A stretch of DNA of 45,243 bases from Pseudobdellovibrionaceae bacterium (GTDB lineage Bacteria > Bdellovibrionota > Bdellovibrionia > Bdellovibrionales > Bdellovibrionaceae): the NCBI GenBank assembly GCA_016785955.1, contig JAEUWH010000070.1, forward strand, positions 1 to 45,243. Direction: 5' to 3'. The translations under genes and the position numbers were made by a program. Shown here piece by piece: positions 15,674 to 24,866 of the stretch (the first letter of the stretch is position 1; each line of letters starts with the position of its first letter). The notes beneath the pieces are model-generated. The model did no database searches. It was given only the letters and a program-made list of their open reading frames with translations, and was not told where the DNA came from.

Positions 15674-18254
15674 CTTTATTAAATTTAAAAGTCCCTCCGG
15701 TGAAATCAACTTTAATAGAATCACCTGGCTTAAAGTCCTGTGCCAAAAGCATTTTAGACAAGGGATTTAAAACTTCGGTCTGAATCGCCCTCTTTAAAGG
15801 ACGTGCCCCATAGATCGGATCATACCCCTGTGTGCCCAATTGTCGAGTCGCCTCGTCAGTAAATGCGATATTGATTTTTTTATTTTTCAAACGCTCGACC
15901 ACGGCGGCCAATTGGATTTTTACAATCCCACTGATTTGGTCTTCTTTTAAAGAATTGAAAATAATTGTTTCATCAATACGATTTAAAAACTCGGGACGAA
16001 AATGACCACGTAATGCCGTCGTGACTTCCTTTTGCTTATCACGCTCGGACATATGGGGATCTATAATCGCGGCCGAGCCGATATTGGACGTCATAATCAA
16101 AACCGTATTCTTAAAATCAACGACACGTCCTTGTCCATCCGTCAATCGCCCGTCATCTAAAACCTGCAGCAGAATATTGAAAACATCGGTGTGCGCTTTT
16201 TCAATCTCGTCAAAAAGCACCACGCTGTATGGTTTACGTCGAACAGCTTCGGTCAACTGGCCACCTTCTTCATATCCCACATAGCCCGGAGGCGCGCCGA
16301 TAAGCCGTGCGACCGAATGTTTTTCCATATACTCACTCATGTCAATGCGGACGATGGCCTGATCACTGTCAAAAAGAAACTCGGCTAAGGCCTTCACCGT
16401 TTCCGTTTTACCAACCCCCGTAGGCCCCAAAAATATAAATGTGCCGATAGGACGATTAGGATCAGAAATTTCCGCGCGCGATCTGCGAATGGCATCCGCC
16501 AGAATTTCTAAGGCGTGATTTTGCCCGACCACGCGCTGTTGCAGTTTGCTTTCCATCGAAAGCAGTTTTTGCGTCTCGCCTTCCATCATTTTGGCTACCG
16601 GAATCCCCGTCCACTTGCCCACGACTTCGGCGATATCCTCGGACGTCACTTCTTCTCTTAAAATTTGATTTCCACCTTTTTGTAATTCCGCTTTTTCTTC
16701 GATGGCTTTAATTTTCTTTTCCAACTCGGGCAATTTGCCATATTTTAATTCAGCAGCCTGTCCCAGATCACCCATACGTTGGGCCTTATCAATATCCAGC
16801 TTGAGCGTCTCCAACTCTTGTTTGTACTTCTTAAGGTTTTCAATACCACCTTTTTCGAATTGCCATTGTTCCCGTAAGACCTGATTGTTTTTTTGTAAAT
16901 TTCCTAACTCTCTATCGATCGCCTCCAAGCGCTCAATGGCCGACGACTCTTTTTCTTTCTTCAGCGCTTCTCTTTCAATCTTCAGTTGCATCATCCGGCG
17001 TTCTATTTCATCAATTTCCTCCGGCACCGATTTGATCTCGATACTCATCTTGCTGGCCGCCTCATCAACCAAATCAATCGCTTTATCCGGTAAAAAACGT
17101 GACGTGATATAACGATGAGAAAGCTTCACCGCCGAGACGATCGCGCTATCAGTGATCCGTACCCCGTGATGCACTTCATATTTTTCTTTGAGTCCGCGCA
17201 AAATCGTGATGGCCTCTTCGACAGAGGGTTCATCCACAAGTACTGTTTGAAAACGACGTTCCAGAGCCGCATCCTTTTCAATATACTTGCGGTACTCATC
17301 CGTCGTCGTTGCACCAATGCAACGGAGTTCACCACGGGCCAACGCCGGCTTTAACAACTGCCCGGCATCCATAGCCCCTTCTGACTTTCCAGCACCTACC
17401 AAGGTGTGAATTTCATCTATGAAAAGAATGATTTTACCTTCGCTGGCGGTGACTTCTTTGACAACGGCTTTGAGCCGATCTTCAAACTCTCCTCGATATT
17501 TAGCACCGGCCACCAATGCGCCCATGTCTAAACTCAAAAGTTTTTTTCCCACCAAATTTTCAGGAATGTCTTTTTGGACAATTCTTAACGCCAAACCTTC
17601 GGCAATGGCCGTTTTCCCGACGCCCGGCTCGCCTATCAACACGGGATTGTTTTTTGTCCTTCGTGAAAGCACCTGAATAACACGACGAATTTCTTCATCT
17701 CGACCAACGACGGGATCCATTTTTCCCTCGGCCGCCAATGCCGTCAAATCGCGCGCAAACTTTTTTAAAACTTCCATTTTATTTTCAGGATCGTCATCTA
17801 CCACTTTTTGATTACCTCGAGTTTCGGTTAGCGCTTTTAAAAAATTATCTAATTTCAGTTGATGCTTCTTAAATATTGTCGCCAGGTCACCGTCGTTCAT
17901 CTTGATCGCCGCCAAGAAAAAATGTTCGGTTGAAATATAACTATCCCCCATAGCCCGAACCTCGACCTCGGCCGTTTGAAATAGCTTTTGAAGTCGTGGG
18001 CTTGCATATGGCTTCTGTTGACTGCCCGTGATCTGCGCAAAACGATCAATACGATTTTGAAAATCGTACGCTAAGGATTGAATATTAACAGATAGTTTTT
18101 CTAAAATTCGCGGAACAATTCCGTCTTCTTGAGTAACCAAAGCGTGCAGCAAATGCTCGGGCTCGACCATCGAGTGTTTTTTTGCCTCTGCTTTTTGTGC
18201 GGCCACTTGCATGGCTTCCTGACTTTTCTGCGTCATCTTATCGATTTCCGACAT
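15666..18254 (-). CDS. clpB: ATP-dependent disaggregase ClpB
   Basis: An 862-residue Hsp100 chaperone that extracts polypeptides from aggregates together with DnaK. Domains in order: Clp N-domain (1-145), NBD1 with Walker A GEPGVGKT and Walker [10 protein letters not shown], the ClpB-specific coiled-coil middle domain at about 400-525 ([19 protein letters not shown]), and NBD2 with [17 protein letters not shown] and sensor [11 protein letters not shown]. It ends in a C-terminal oligomerisation domain. The middle domain and length exclude ClpA. The start at 18254 has an AGAGGTAA site. No CIRCE element is visible in the short upstream gap. Confidence 0.97.
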   Translation of the reverse strand: MSEIDKMTQKSQEAMQVAAQKAEAKKHSMVEPEHLLHALVTQEDGIVPRILEKLSVNIQSLAYDFQNRIDRFAQITGSQQKPYASPRLQKLFQTAEVEVRAMGDSYISTEHFFLAAIKMNDGDLATIFKKHQLKLDNFLKALTETRGNQKVVDDDPENKMEVLKKFARDLTALAAEGKMDPVVGRDEEIRRVIQVLSRRTKNNPVLIGEPGVGKTAIAEGLALRIVQKDIPENLVGKKLLSLDMGALVAGAKYRGEFEDRLKAVVKEVTASEGKIILFIDEIHTLVGAGKSEGAMDAGQLLKPALARGELRCIGATTTDEYRKYIEKDAALERRFQTVLVDEPSVEEAITILRGLKEKYEVHHGVRITDSAIVSAVKLSHRYITSRFLPDKAIDLVDEAASKMSIEIKSVPEEIDEIERRMMQLKIEREALKKEKESSAIERLEAIDRELGNLQKNNQVLREQWQFEKGGIENLKKYKQELETLKLDIDKAQRMGDLGQAAELKYGKLPELEKKIKAIEEKAELQKGGNQILREEVTSEDIAEVVGKWTGIPVAKMMEGETQKLLSMESKLQQRVVGQNHALEILADAIRRSRAEISDPNRPIGTFIFLGPTGVGKTETVKALAEFLFDSDQAIVRIDMSEYMEKHSVARLIGAPPGYVGYEEGGQLTEAVRRKPYSVVLFDEIEKAHTDVFNILLQVLDDGRLTDGQGRVVDFKNTVLIMTSNIGSAAIIDPHMSERDKQKEVTTALRGHFRPEFLNRIDETIIFNSLKEDQISGIVKIQLAAVVERLKNKKINIAFTDEATRQLGTQGYDPIYGARPLKRAIQTEVLNPLSKMLLAQDFKPGDSIKVDFTGGTFKFNKDA

Positions 18255-18330
18255 ATATTACCTCTTAAGGAAAAAGTGGGGCGCGATAAGGTCCTGTCAA
18301 ACAGCTCGATACAATTTTTTTATGATATTT

Positions 18331-19038
18331 TCAGTCCACCCATCTGAAATTGGGGCATTGTTTGGCAACGACTTGATGTAAAATTACATCGTGCATAAGA
18401 TAAGGCTGCTCATCTTTATAGTCGAATATAAGGCTATTGAGTAGCATACATTTTTGGCCAAATTGGTTCTTGAACATCGACTTATTCGATTTGACTTCAG
18501 AAGGTGATTTCCCCAATGTAAAGCCAGTATCTAAGTACACTCCATTATAGCGTAACACTTCCATTCCACCCGCGTTTTTGGCATTAACCGACGTCGCGTT
18601 CCTGATCATTATATTTTCCGTATTTAAAGGATAGATATTCTTGGTTTCAAACTGCAATGTAAGCTTATAGTTCATGCGTACTGATACCATATCGTCGTTT
18701 AAAACTACCTGCCCAGTGAATGATTCACGAGGAAAAAAATAGTACTCGCGTGCACCCGTGTGAGTGCTGTTCGGACCATATCCGTATGAATTAAACACAA
18801 ATAATAGCCCAGACGATGAAACCAAAAAGCTGCGATAAGATAATGTCTGGTAAGCATCAAAAGGACTGATAGAAAACCAACACTCACCAGTTTCCTTTTG
18901 ATAAGACTGCCCAAACTGCATATTCGCGCGGGCCGTAATATTATACCGACAATTTTCAGGTAAAGAAAAGGCAGAACTGACCATAGTTTTTAAAAGAACG
19001 CCAAATAAAATAGTGAAAAAAATTTGTGATTTTGTCAT
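18331..19038 (-). CDS. Secreted protein of unknown function
   Basis: A 235-residue protein with an N-terminal signal peptide (cleavage probably after SAFS). The mature chain starts LPENCRYNITARANMQFGQS and has four cysteines (ENC, GEC, QKC, KQC) that could form two disulfides. The body is rich in aromatic residues and beta-type alternation (YYFFPRESFTGQVVLNDD, MNYKLTLQFETKN). No known domain is recognised. The ribosome binding site is weak. It lies upstream of clpB with a 76-bp gap; the divergent neighbour at 19091 shares the promoter region. Confidence 0.7.
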   Translation of the reverse strand: MTKSQIFFTILFGVLLKTMVSSAFSLPENCRYNITARANMQFGQSYQKETGECWFSISPFDAYQTLSYRSFLVSSSGLLFVFNSYGYGPNSTHTGAREYYFFPRESFTGQVVLNDDMVSVRMNYKLTLQFETKNIYPLNTENIMIRNATSVNAKNAGGMEVLRYNGVYLDTGFTLGKSPSEVKSNKSMFKNQFGQKCMLLNSLIFDYKDEQPYLMHDVILHQVVAKQCPNFRWVD

Positions 19039-19090
19039 ATACTATAATTGTGCTTGTTCGTTTTTAGCTTTGTCATGTACTTTGGGTTTA

Positions 19091-19324
19091 ATGAAGATAT
19101 CTCAGAAAAAAATTAGACCTTCGATTAAGCGAGATCGTGTCAGCGCATTTGATTATCAACACTATGATCATCGATTCAGCTGTGAAGAATGCACTCACTT
19201 TAACCACGGCCAAGAACAATGCACCCTAGGCTATGTCTCGTCTCATCACCGCAAAAGCCAACAAGCGCACGACTTTGAACTGTCTGGCAGCCTAGCCTTC
19301 TGTCGATTTCACGAAATAGACTAA
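19091..19324 (+). CDS. Small four-cysteine protein, probable metal-binding
   Basis: A 77-residue soluble protein starting MKISQKKIRPSIKRDRVSAF. It carries a CEEC pair, a third Cys ten residues further (HGQEQCTLGY) and a fourth near the end (LAFCRFHEID), with several histidines around them (HYDH, HFNHG, SSHHRK). The Cys/His layout suggests a zinc or iron-sulfur site. A longer in-frame opening at 19013 overlaps the divergent gene and is unlikely. No strong ribosome binding site is visible, so the exact start is uncertain. A T-run terminator follows at 19398-19428. The family is not identified. Confidence 0.65.
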   Translation: MKISQKKIRPSIKRDRVSAFDYQHYDHRFSCEECTHFNHGQEQCTLGYVSSHHRKSQQAHDFELSGSLAFCRFHEID

Positions 19325-19397
19325 ACAGTTCTGACACGCAAAACGTCCTGAAAAGCAATAAGATCAACACTTTTTTTCCTTTCGAATTTTATACCCC

Positions 19398-19428
19398 ATC
19401 CACAAGTCCCAAAGGGTGGATTTTTTTT
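19398..19428 (+). terminator. Rho-independent terminator after the four-cysteine gene
   Basis: ATCCAC (19398-19403) pairs with GTGGAT (19416-19421) and is followed by eight T residues. It would also insulate the flagellin leader downstream. Confidence 0.65.
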
Positions 19429-19772
19429 CCTCGTCTTAAAGACCATATTTTTTTAAAAAATCGAATTCCTTTCTAAAGTCCTGTCAAGAAAATGTCGCAC
19501 ACCCCGAATTAGTATTTGTCAGCATCTTAACAGTTTCTCTTCGAGTAACAGATGAGATGCAAAAAGTAACAAGGATTCAGTACGAACCGGAAAGTGCAGT
19601 CAGACTTTCCAAAATTTAGAAAGGAGGCCTTCAAGGAAGATAAAGAAGAACAATAGAATGTTCATATTCAAATTTGTTCGAATAATTCGAACAAATATAG
19701 TTATAGGCCAAATTCGCAATGGATGCGTCCCTCAAGGCGAGGAGAAAACAAACATACACACGGAGGTTATTA
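19429..19772 (+). promoter_or_regulatory. Long flagellin upstream region and leader
   Basis: About 340 bp precede the flagellin micro-ORF. A TAAA-N15/16-GTCGCACA arrangement around 19474-19502 resembles a poor sigma-28 (FliA) promoter. Downstream there is a 7-bp hairpin, GGAAAGT (19589-19595) with ACTTTCC (19604-19610), an AAAGGAGG sequence at 19619-19627 without a convincing start after it, and a perfect palindrome at 19672-19696. The promoter assignment is tentative; the structures are visible. Confidence 0.4.
19672..19696 (+). repeat. Perfect palindrome in the flagellin leader
   Basis: ATTTGTTCGAA (19672-19682) and TTCGAACAAAT (19686-19696) are perfect 11-base complements around a 3-base centre. 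It may be a regulator's operator or an RNA hairpin about 120 bases upstream of fliC. Confidence 0.7.
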
Positions 19773-19802
19773 ATGAAAGATTGTAAAAAATTATTTAATT
19801 AA
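19773..19802 (+). CDS. Nine-residue leader ORF before flagellin
   Basis: The ATG at 19773 has an excellent CGGAGG site six bases upstream and encodes MKDCKKLFN before TAA. The stop codon abuts a second, equally strong ACGGAGG that serves fliC at 19818. The two near-identical ribosome binding sites, 40 bp apart, suggest that ribosomes translating the short ORF load or gate flagellin translation. The peptide is too short for homology; the case rests on the signals. It could also be a duplicated ribosome binding site whose ATG is incidental. Confidence 0.5.
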   Translation: MKDCKKLFN

Positions 19803-19817
19803 CGGAGGAATTTTTTT

Positions 19818-20651
19818 ATGGGTATGAGAGTAACAACAAATATTGCGGCTATTAACGCTCAAAGAAATTTGAATGGTAGCCAAAGAATGATCGGCAAATC
19901 AATGTCGCAATTAGCGTCTGGTAGCCGAATTAATATCGCAGCGGACGATGCTGCTGGATTGGCAATCAGCGAAGGCTTGAAAGCTAGTATCAGATCATCT
20001 GCGCAAGCGCAAAGAAATGCTAACGATGGTATCTCGATGGTTCAAACCGCAGAGGGTGGTTTAAACGAAATCGGCAATATCGTTGTTCGTCTTCGTGAGT
20101 TGGGAATCCAAGCTTCATCTGATACTGTGGGTGAAGTAGAGCGTGGGTTTCTTAACAAGGAAGTTGAGCAACTTAAGTCTGAGATCCAACGTATTTCTTC
20201 TGTAACTACTTGGGGAAAAACTAAATTGTTGGATGGATCAACTCCTCAATTTGATTTCCAAGTTGGTATATTCAACAATTCAGAAGAAGACAGAATTTCT
20301 TTCGATGCATCTCAAAACGTGGCGACACTAGATGCTTTGGGACTTGGCGGGCTTGACTATACTTCTAAAGAAGGTGCGCAAACGGCGCTTGAATCTTTAG
20401 ATTCAGCTCAAGAACTTGTTAACGGATACCGCGCAAATCTGGGTGCTCTACAGAATCGTTTAACTTCGACTGTAGATAACTTAGGCGTAGCTCATGAGAA
20501 CATGAGTGCTGCTAATAGCCGTATCAGAGATACTGACGTCGCTCAGGCTTCTTCTGAAATGGTTCGTAACAACATCTTGTTACAAGCAGGTACTTCAACA
20601 CTAGCTCAAGCGAACCAATCTAACCAGTTAGCTCTGAAGTTAATCGGCTAA
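19818..20651 (+). CDS. fliC: Flagellin FliC
   Basis: A 277-residue flagellin, the filament subunit exported by the flagellar type III system. The conserved N-terminal D0/D1 helices are present (MRVTTNIAAINAQRNLNGSQ; LASGSRINIAADDAAGLAIS), as is the C-terminal D1/D0 (LGALQNRLTSTVDNLGVAHE; RDTDVAQASSEMVRNNILLQ; ANQSNQLALKLIG). The middle is short, so surface-exposed D2/D3 domains are almost absent, as in Bdellovibrio flagellins, which form a sheathed filament. The start has a strong ACGGAGG site; an alternative Met lies at codon 3. A long leader precedes it and a strong terminator follows, so it is monocistronic. Confidence 0.96.
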   Translation: MGMRVTTNIAAINAQRNLNGSQRMIGKSMSQLASGSRINIAADDAAGLAISEGLKASIRSSAQAQRNANDGISMVQTAEGGLNEIGNIVVRLRELGIQASSDTVGEVERGFLNKEVEQLKSEIQRISSVTTWGKTKLLDGSTPQFDFQVGIFNNSEEDRISFDASQNVATLDALGLGGLDYTSKEGAQTALESLDSAQELVNGYRANLGALQNRLTSTVDNLGVAHENMSAANSRIRDTDVAQASSEMVRNNILLQAGTSTLAQANQSNQLALKLIG

Positions 20652-20678
20652 TTTAGAAGACTCTATACTAAGAAACTT

Positions 20679-20714
20679 AAAGGGGCTGTTCTTCGGAGCA
20701 GCCCCTTTCTTTTT
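20679..20714 (+). terminator. Strong Rho-independent terminator after fliC
   Basis: AAAGGGGCTGTTC pairs with GAGCAGCCCCTTT (one G-U pair) around a UUCG tetraloop, followed by CTTTTT. A stem of about 13 bp with this extra-stable loop fits an abundant transcript. Confidence 0.93.
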
Positions 20715-20762
20715 ACGTCACAGTTGACTCGCCCCTGGTCTTTATCTATGATCTTTACTCAC

Positions 20763-20837
20763 GGGCCCATGGTGAAGTTGGGATCATATGTCCATGGCAT
20801 GGATAAGTCACCAGTTCGACTCTGGTTGGGTCCACCA
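20763..20837 (+). tRNA. trnA: tRNA-Ala (GGC)
   Basis: The plus strand folds as a complete 75-base cloverleaf. The acceptor GGGCCCA/TGGGTCC carries the G3-U70 wobble that marks alanine tRNAs. The D arm is GTGA/TCAT with loop AGTTGGGA, the anticodon stem TGTCC/GGATA holds loop ATGGCAT (anticodon GGC), the T arm ACCAG/CTGGT holds TTCGACT, the discriminator is A and CCA is encoded. The variable loop has four bases. It is a lone tRNA between fliC and a repeat fragment. Confidence 0.87.
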
Positions 20838-20840
20838 TTA

Positions 20841-20895
20841 GTCAAGCGTCTCGAACCAGTATCCAAAGAAATTCGAGATGCCTGACTTTCTTCTT
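20841..20895 (+). terminator. Terminator after tRNA-Ala
   Basis: GTCA-a-GCGTCTCGAA (20841-20855) pairs with TTCGAGATGC-c-TGAC (20872-20886), with one mismatch and one G-T pair around a 16-base loop, followed by a pyrimidine stretch TTTCTTCTTC. Correctly placed to end the tRNA transcript. Confidence 0.6.
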
Positions 20896-20956
20896 CACTC
20901 CATTCATTAAAAGTAAATTTAAGGCCGTCTAGGGTAATTCCCACAAAAGGTTTTTT

Positions 20957-21002
20957 GTCATTACCAATGTTATTACCAACCTATCTAGGTCGGTCGATTT
21001 AG
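20957..21002 (+). repeat. Interspersed TGTCATTACCAA / CCTATCTAGGT repeat, copy A
   Basis: Two TG-T-(C/T)ATTACCAA units followed by CCTATCTAGGT and TCGATTTA. The same elements in the same order recur at 44882-44948 with an extra unit. It lies about 120 bp past tRNA-Ala and looks like a remnant of the end of an insertion element; no transposase is attached here. Confidence 0.6.
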
Positions 21003-21018
21003 ATGAACTACAATCTGC

Positions 21019-21843
21019 CTACCTATTTTTCTGTGGTTCTTCTTTTTTATAAAATCCCTTTCGCTCGATAAGGGCATCTAGTTTATCTATTCCTTGATTA
21101 AGATTTTCCAACGATTCATTTAACGCTTCCACCCGGGCGGTGTTTATGCGGTCCTCAGCTTCAAGAAATCTATTGTGTATTCCAGTAGGAGCCGATACCG
21201 CAAAAAAAACAAAATAGGCAATCCTTAAAGATTTAAAAACGCGATCTCTTTGCTTTTGGCGAGATGCCTCATAAAGACCTCTTATATCAACTTCTTTAGT
21301 TGAATATCCACTATCCTTTACTTCTTCAAGTACGTTCTTTGGAGGGATTTGCTTACCTAATTTTAAATCTATATATTCTAACGTTCTTGAGGATACTGAT
21401 TTTAACGAATTTATAATTTTCCACCTATTCACAAAACCAATAAAGCCGTCATCACTTTTAGGCTTTTGAAGCACATAACCTAAGAACTCTTCTTGAAAAA
21501 CATAAGATTCAACCCATTTTTGAGCCGCTAGTGGATCGTTAATATTGAAAAAACTCTTCCAATCGCTGGTTGCAACGCGATATGCCTGCTCAGCGAGTTC
21601 TCGTATTTCACTTTCAGTAAGATCCGAATTTTTCGTTTCATTTAACATTTTTAGTTGTCGGTTAATGCGTTTTTTTTTAAGAAAGGAATTTTTCTTTGCT
21701 AAAGCCTCGCCCCAAAGTTCCGTGCTAGAAATAAAATTGTTTCTAGCATCGGAGCGATAAAATGAAATACACATATTCGGGGTGCTATATGCGTTACTAG
21801 CTGCCCAGAAAATTGAAAATAAGAGAAACGAAATACTGGACAT
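21019..21843 (-). CDS. Secreted helical protein of unknown function
   Basis: A 274-residue exported protein with signal peptide MSSISFLLFSIFWAASNAYS. The mature chain begins TPNMCISFYRSDARN, the same P-x-x-C-x-x-(F/Y)-Y-(K/R)-S pattern seen in the proteins at 28477 and 34490. The rest is highly charged and helical; ESEIRELAEQA resembles NEDILELAREV in the 34490 protein. A hydrophobic stretch at about 208-222 (RIAYFVFFAVSAPTG) may anchor it, followed by a coiled-coil-like tail. It starts 12 bp after the gene at 21856, so the two are probably one operon. The family is not recognised. Confidence 0.72.
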   Translation of the reverse strand: MSSISFLLFSIFWAASNAYSTPNMCISFYRSDARNNFISSTELWGEALAKKNSFLKKKRINRQLKMLNETKNSDLTESEIRELAEQAYRVATSDWKSFFNINDPLAAQKWVESYVFQEEFLGYVLQKPKSDDGFIGFVNRWKIINSLKSVSSRTLEYIDLKLGKQIPPKNVLEEVKDSGYSTKEVDIRGLYEASRQKQRDRVFKSLRIAYFVFFAVSAPTGIHNRFLEAEDRINTARVEALNESLENLNQGIDKLDALIERKGFYKKEEPQKNR

Positions 21844-21855
21844 TGCCGCTTTGCT

Positions 21856-22410
21856 TTACTTTGAAATTTTTGAAGCAATTCTACTAACTTTCTCTTCCAT
21901 TAAAGAAATTTTTTCTGATATTTTTTGAGCCTCGGATTTAGTTAAGGACACAGCAATACCTGAGTATAAAGACGTCGCGACTCCAGCACCAGCAATTCCC
22001 AACACACTCCACACCATTTGCTGATAACTATCAATTCGCTTAGATTTCCAATTACTAAACCAACTATTTTTCCCTTCTTTACCGAAGGTTGATTCGGCTA
22101 CCGCAGTTAAAATTAAAATCAAAACGGACGCACCGGTAACTGATAGAGAAATATTTCGGATTTTTACAGACAATCTACCATCGCCAGTTTCTTCTGCTTG
22201 CTTTAAATCTTCTTTAAGGCCGGCTATCTGAGCATTGATTTCTCCCAGCGCGTTTACCATTTCTTCTTTACTCATTTTGCTAAAAATTTCTTCTGCTTGT
22301 GATACAGTTGCCGTTAGATACGCTTGATTGGAAGTTTCTGCACTATACGCATATACCGAGTTTAGAATTAAAATGCATACGACAAAGATAGATAGGTTAT
22401 TTTTTTTCAT
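21856..22410 (-). CDS. Exported membrane protein with coiled coils, unknown
   Basis: A 184-residue protein with a signal peptide or first helix (MKKNNLSIFVVCILILNSVY AYSA). It has a coiled coil at about 40-75 (MVNALGEINAQIAGLKEDLK), two transmembrane helices near 88-106 (LSVTGASVLILILTAVAES) and 135-155 (VWSVLGIAGAGVATSLYSGI), and a second C-terminal coiled coil (EAQKISEKISLMEEKVSRIA). The ATG at 22410 has a GGAG site. Gene-to-gene spacing with 21843 is 12 bp. The layout suggests an envelope scaffold or signalling partner of its neighbour; no family is recognised. Confidence 0.7.
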   Translation of the reverse strand: MKKNNLSIFVVCILILNSVYAYSAETSNQAYLTATVSQAEEIFSKMSKEEMVNALGEINAQIAGLKEDLKQAEETGDGRLSVKIRNISLSVTGASVLILILTAVAESTFGKEGKNSWFSNWKSKRIDSYQQMVWSVLGIAGAGVATSLYSGIAVSLTKSEAQKISEKISLMEEKVSRIASKISK

Positions 22411-22757
22411 TGTTTCTCCATAAATTAATTGTTTTGAATCTTTATATAGAGAAGCTTTTTGCGAAATCGATACCAGGAAAATGCAATTTTGGGCAAGACA
22501 ATAGGCAAGACAAGAAGGACCACTAGTTTATTGGGACCTTTCCTGTTAACACATGTCTAATTTGTCTACACACATGTAACTACACACACACAGCCCGCCG
22601 GGACCTTTCATCGAAAAATCAGGTTTCCGTCTAGACACGTGATTTAGGCAGTTAACGGCGCACTCAAATATCTGAGATCTTGAAAAATCAGTTTTAAAAA
22701 AATGACTTTTGGTGGGCCTATCCCCCCCCATGCTTACGATAATTTTACGAATAAAAT
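22411..22757. other. Intergenic region with short direct repeats
   Basis: No gene supported. GGGACCTTTC occurs twice (22533-22542 and 22600-22609), ACACATGT twice nearby, and GGCAAGACAA twice in tandem (about 22493-22515), beside an ACACACACAC stretch. A weak stem with TTTTT at its end lies near 22680-22712 and might terminate the receptor gene on the minus strand. The patchwork suggests past insertions. Confidence 0.45.
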
Positions 22758-24866
22758 TTAAACTGCATTTTTCCAGTGCTGTGCTGATGCGGCTTTAGCA
22801 TACTTCCCGTACTTCATATCTACACCCAAGATATGCCTCATAAGCCAATCATTCAAAAAATTCATAAGCTCTGCACTGTCATATTGGCCCTCATCTATCT
22901 TCGAGCTAAATTCCACAACCTGTGAAAGAAGTTTTCGATGAGTCGCTTTATGCGCATCTAAATCGGGGTATTTTATTGATTCCATATAGGATTCTTCGTG
23001 ATTAAAGTGAATTCGAGTATATTCTGCGAGTGCAGAAAAAGCTCTCTTTACCGCTTTGTCACGTCTGGAGTCATTGGTTAATTCTAAATTCTCGGCAAGA
23101 GCATTAATTTTTTCAATCAACACCTTGTGCTCGGCATCCATTTCCTGAACGCCAATCTGATACTCGCTAGCCCATCTAAATTTAGTCACCGTCGTTTTAC
23201 CCTCGATGACTAGACGCAAATCGGCTGAAGCACGACGCAGGCCCTTCACCTTTTCGGCAAGCTGCTCGGCCGCAACCCCACAATTTTTCGCCGATACAAC
23301 CCCAACATCGGTGGTTCGATCAATTTGTTGAATAGCCTTGGATATCTCTGTTACACCATTCGACTGTTCCTGACTGGCTAACGAAATTCCATTCACCAAC
23401 TCAGATACATGAGACGATGACGTGACAATTTCAGAAAGAATAACCTCGCACTCGTGAGCAATTTTAGTTCCCTCTTTGACACTCGCTTTAGACTCTGTCA
23501 CCAAACTCCCTACCGTAGTCTTGGTTTCTTCTACAATGTTTTTTACGTGCCCCAAACTTTGATCTAACAATGCCGTGATTTCCTTTGCTGAACGTCCACT
23601 CATTGCTGCCAAGTTTCCAATTTCTTCCGCCACCACCGCAAAGCCTTTTCCATGCTCACCAGCACGAGCCGCCTCAACGGACGCGTTAAATGACAGTAGT
23701 TTGGTTTGAAACACAATTTCATTTATCACTTTAGTTTTATTGCCAATATCCTGAATAACGGACACGATCTCTGATATTTTTTGATTTCCACTGTGAACAG
23801 CTTCAGAAACTTTATCATTTCGCTGGTTGATCTCGGTCATAGCCATGACCATTTTTTGAACCATCTTACGCCCTCGATCAGCCGAAGCTTTCGAAGCCAG
23901 AGATGCTTTTTCTGATTCTTCGGCATTGTCCGATGATTTTCTGATCATCGCCGAAATTTCCTCAATTGCCGACGCTGTTTCTTGAACAGAAGCCGACTGC
24001 TGATTTGAAGCATGCGAAAGTTCCTACGAAATTGAAAAGATTTGACTGACAGCCGAACCCACATCATTCGAGTCCGAGACCAATTTTTCAGATACACTCT
24101 TAACTCTGCTTAACGGGCCACGAACAAGCACCGCCGCAATGACAAGCGCCAGTATCAACCCGACCCCGATAAAGAGTCCAATTTGCTTGTCTGTCGACAT
24201 CAATTCAATTTTTGCTTTAGCGGCCTTCACATCATCAATATTAGTGATCAAGGCAAAAACTCCGTGCAGTTTTCCATCTCTCCAATTCTCCATTTTATAC
24301 CCAAGCACATCTTCGCCATTACCCCAGGGGCTCATCGACGGATTACCATGACAATTCAAACACCCTTGTTTTTCTGAAATACGAATCGGTCTGAATACAG
24401 TCACCACTTTTGCGTCATCACTGACCCACTCCAAAAGTTCAGGATCAGCTTCAAATTTTTTGAAAATTTCCAGTTCCGCTAACGTCGCCTTATTTTCCTT
24501 TCGTCGTGGTTCATCAGAAAAAACTCGAAAAGAATAGTGTTCCTGTTCTGCACCCTCGGCCCCAATCTTCATCGCCGCAAAAACTGGGACCTGAGCCAGA
24601 ACGGCTCGCTTGTCCTCGTCCGTCATTTCTGTAGAACTTTTATATTTTGCAGTCATGCTATCTATAATTGGCTTGAGTCCGCCTTGATTGGCGACAAAAG
24701 CCGTTGCAGCCCTAAGACGCGAATGAATAGCACGCGATTTGTCCACTATTCCAGAGTGTAGTTCCTTTTGATTGAAGTGCCTGGCCACACCAACGGCAAT
24801 ACTGAGACAGATAAGACAAGAAAATACAACGATGAGTAGAATTTTACTATTTAGTTTTTCAAACAC
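22758..24866 (-). pseudogene. Methyl-accepting chemotaxis protein with haem-type and haemerythrin domains, split by an in-frame TAG
   Basis: One frame of 702 sense-equivalent codons is interrupted only by TAG at 24024-24026 (codon 281). Before the stop: TM1 (about 10-30), a periplasmic DUF3365/Tll0287-type domain with the c-type haem motif GCLNCHG (about 193-199) and TM2 (about 229-250). After it, in the same frame, comes the coiled-coil MCP signalling region (hairpin tip near [35 protein letters not shown]). A C-terminal bacteriohaemerythrin follows, with all ligands visible ([25 protein letters not shown]). The context SIS[16 protein letters not shown] suggests a CAG-to-TAG change at a Gln. 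Either a recent pseudogene, a readthrough gene or a sequencing error; the downstream ATG at 23948 lacks a good ribosome binding site. Confidence 0.85.

Noticed and set aside
19557-19771. Longer leader ORFs (a 20-codon frame from 19557 and a roughly 40-codon frame from 19658)
   Set aside because: No adequate ribosome binding site at proper distance, and they overlap the palindrome; only the nine-codon frame has good signals.
20759-20944. Minus-strand 61-residue open frame
   Set aside because: It is the antisense of tRNA-Ala and its terminator (the peptide contains NQSRTGDL, a tRNA-antisense artefact).
23949-24023. Frameshift in the chemoreceptor
   Set aside because: The two halves are in the same frame (918 bp, a multiple of three, between the two ATGs); the lesion is a single stop codon.
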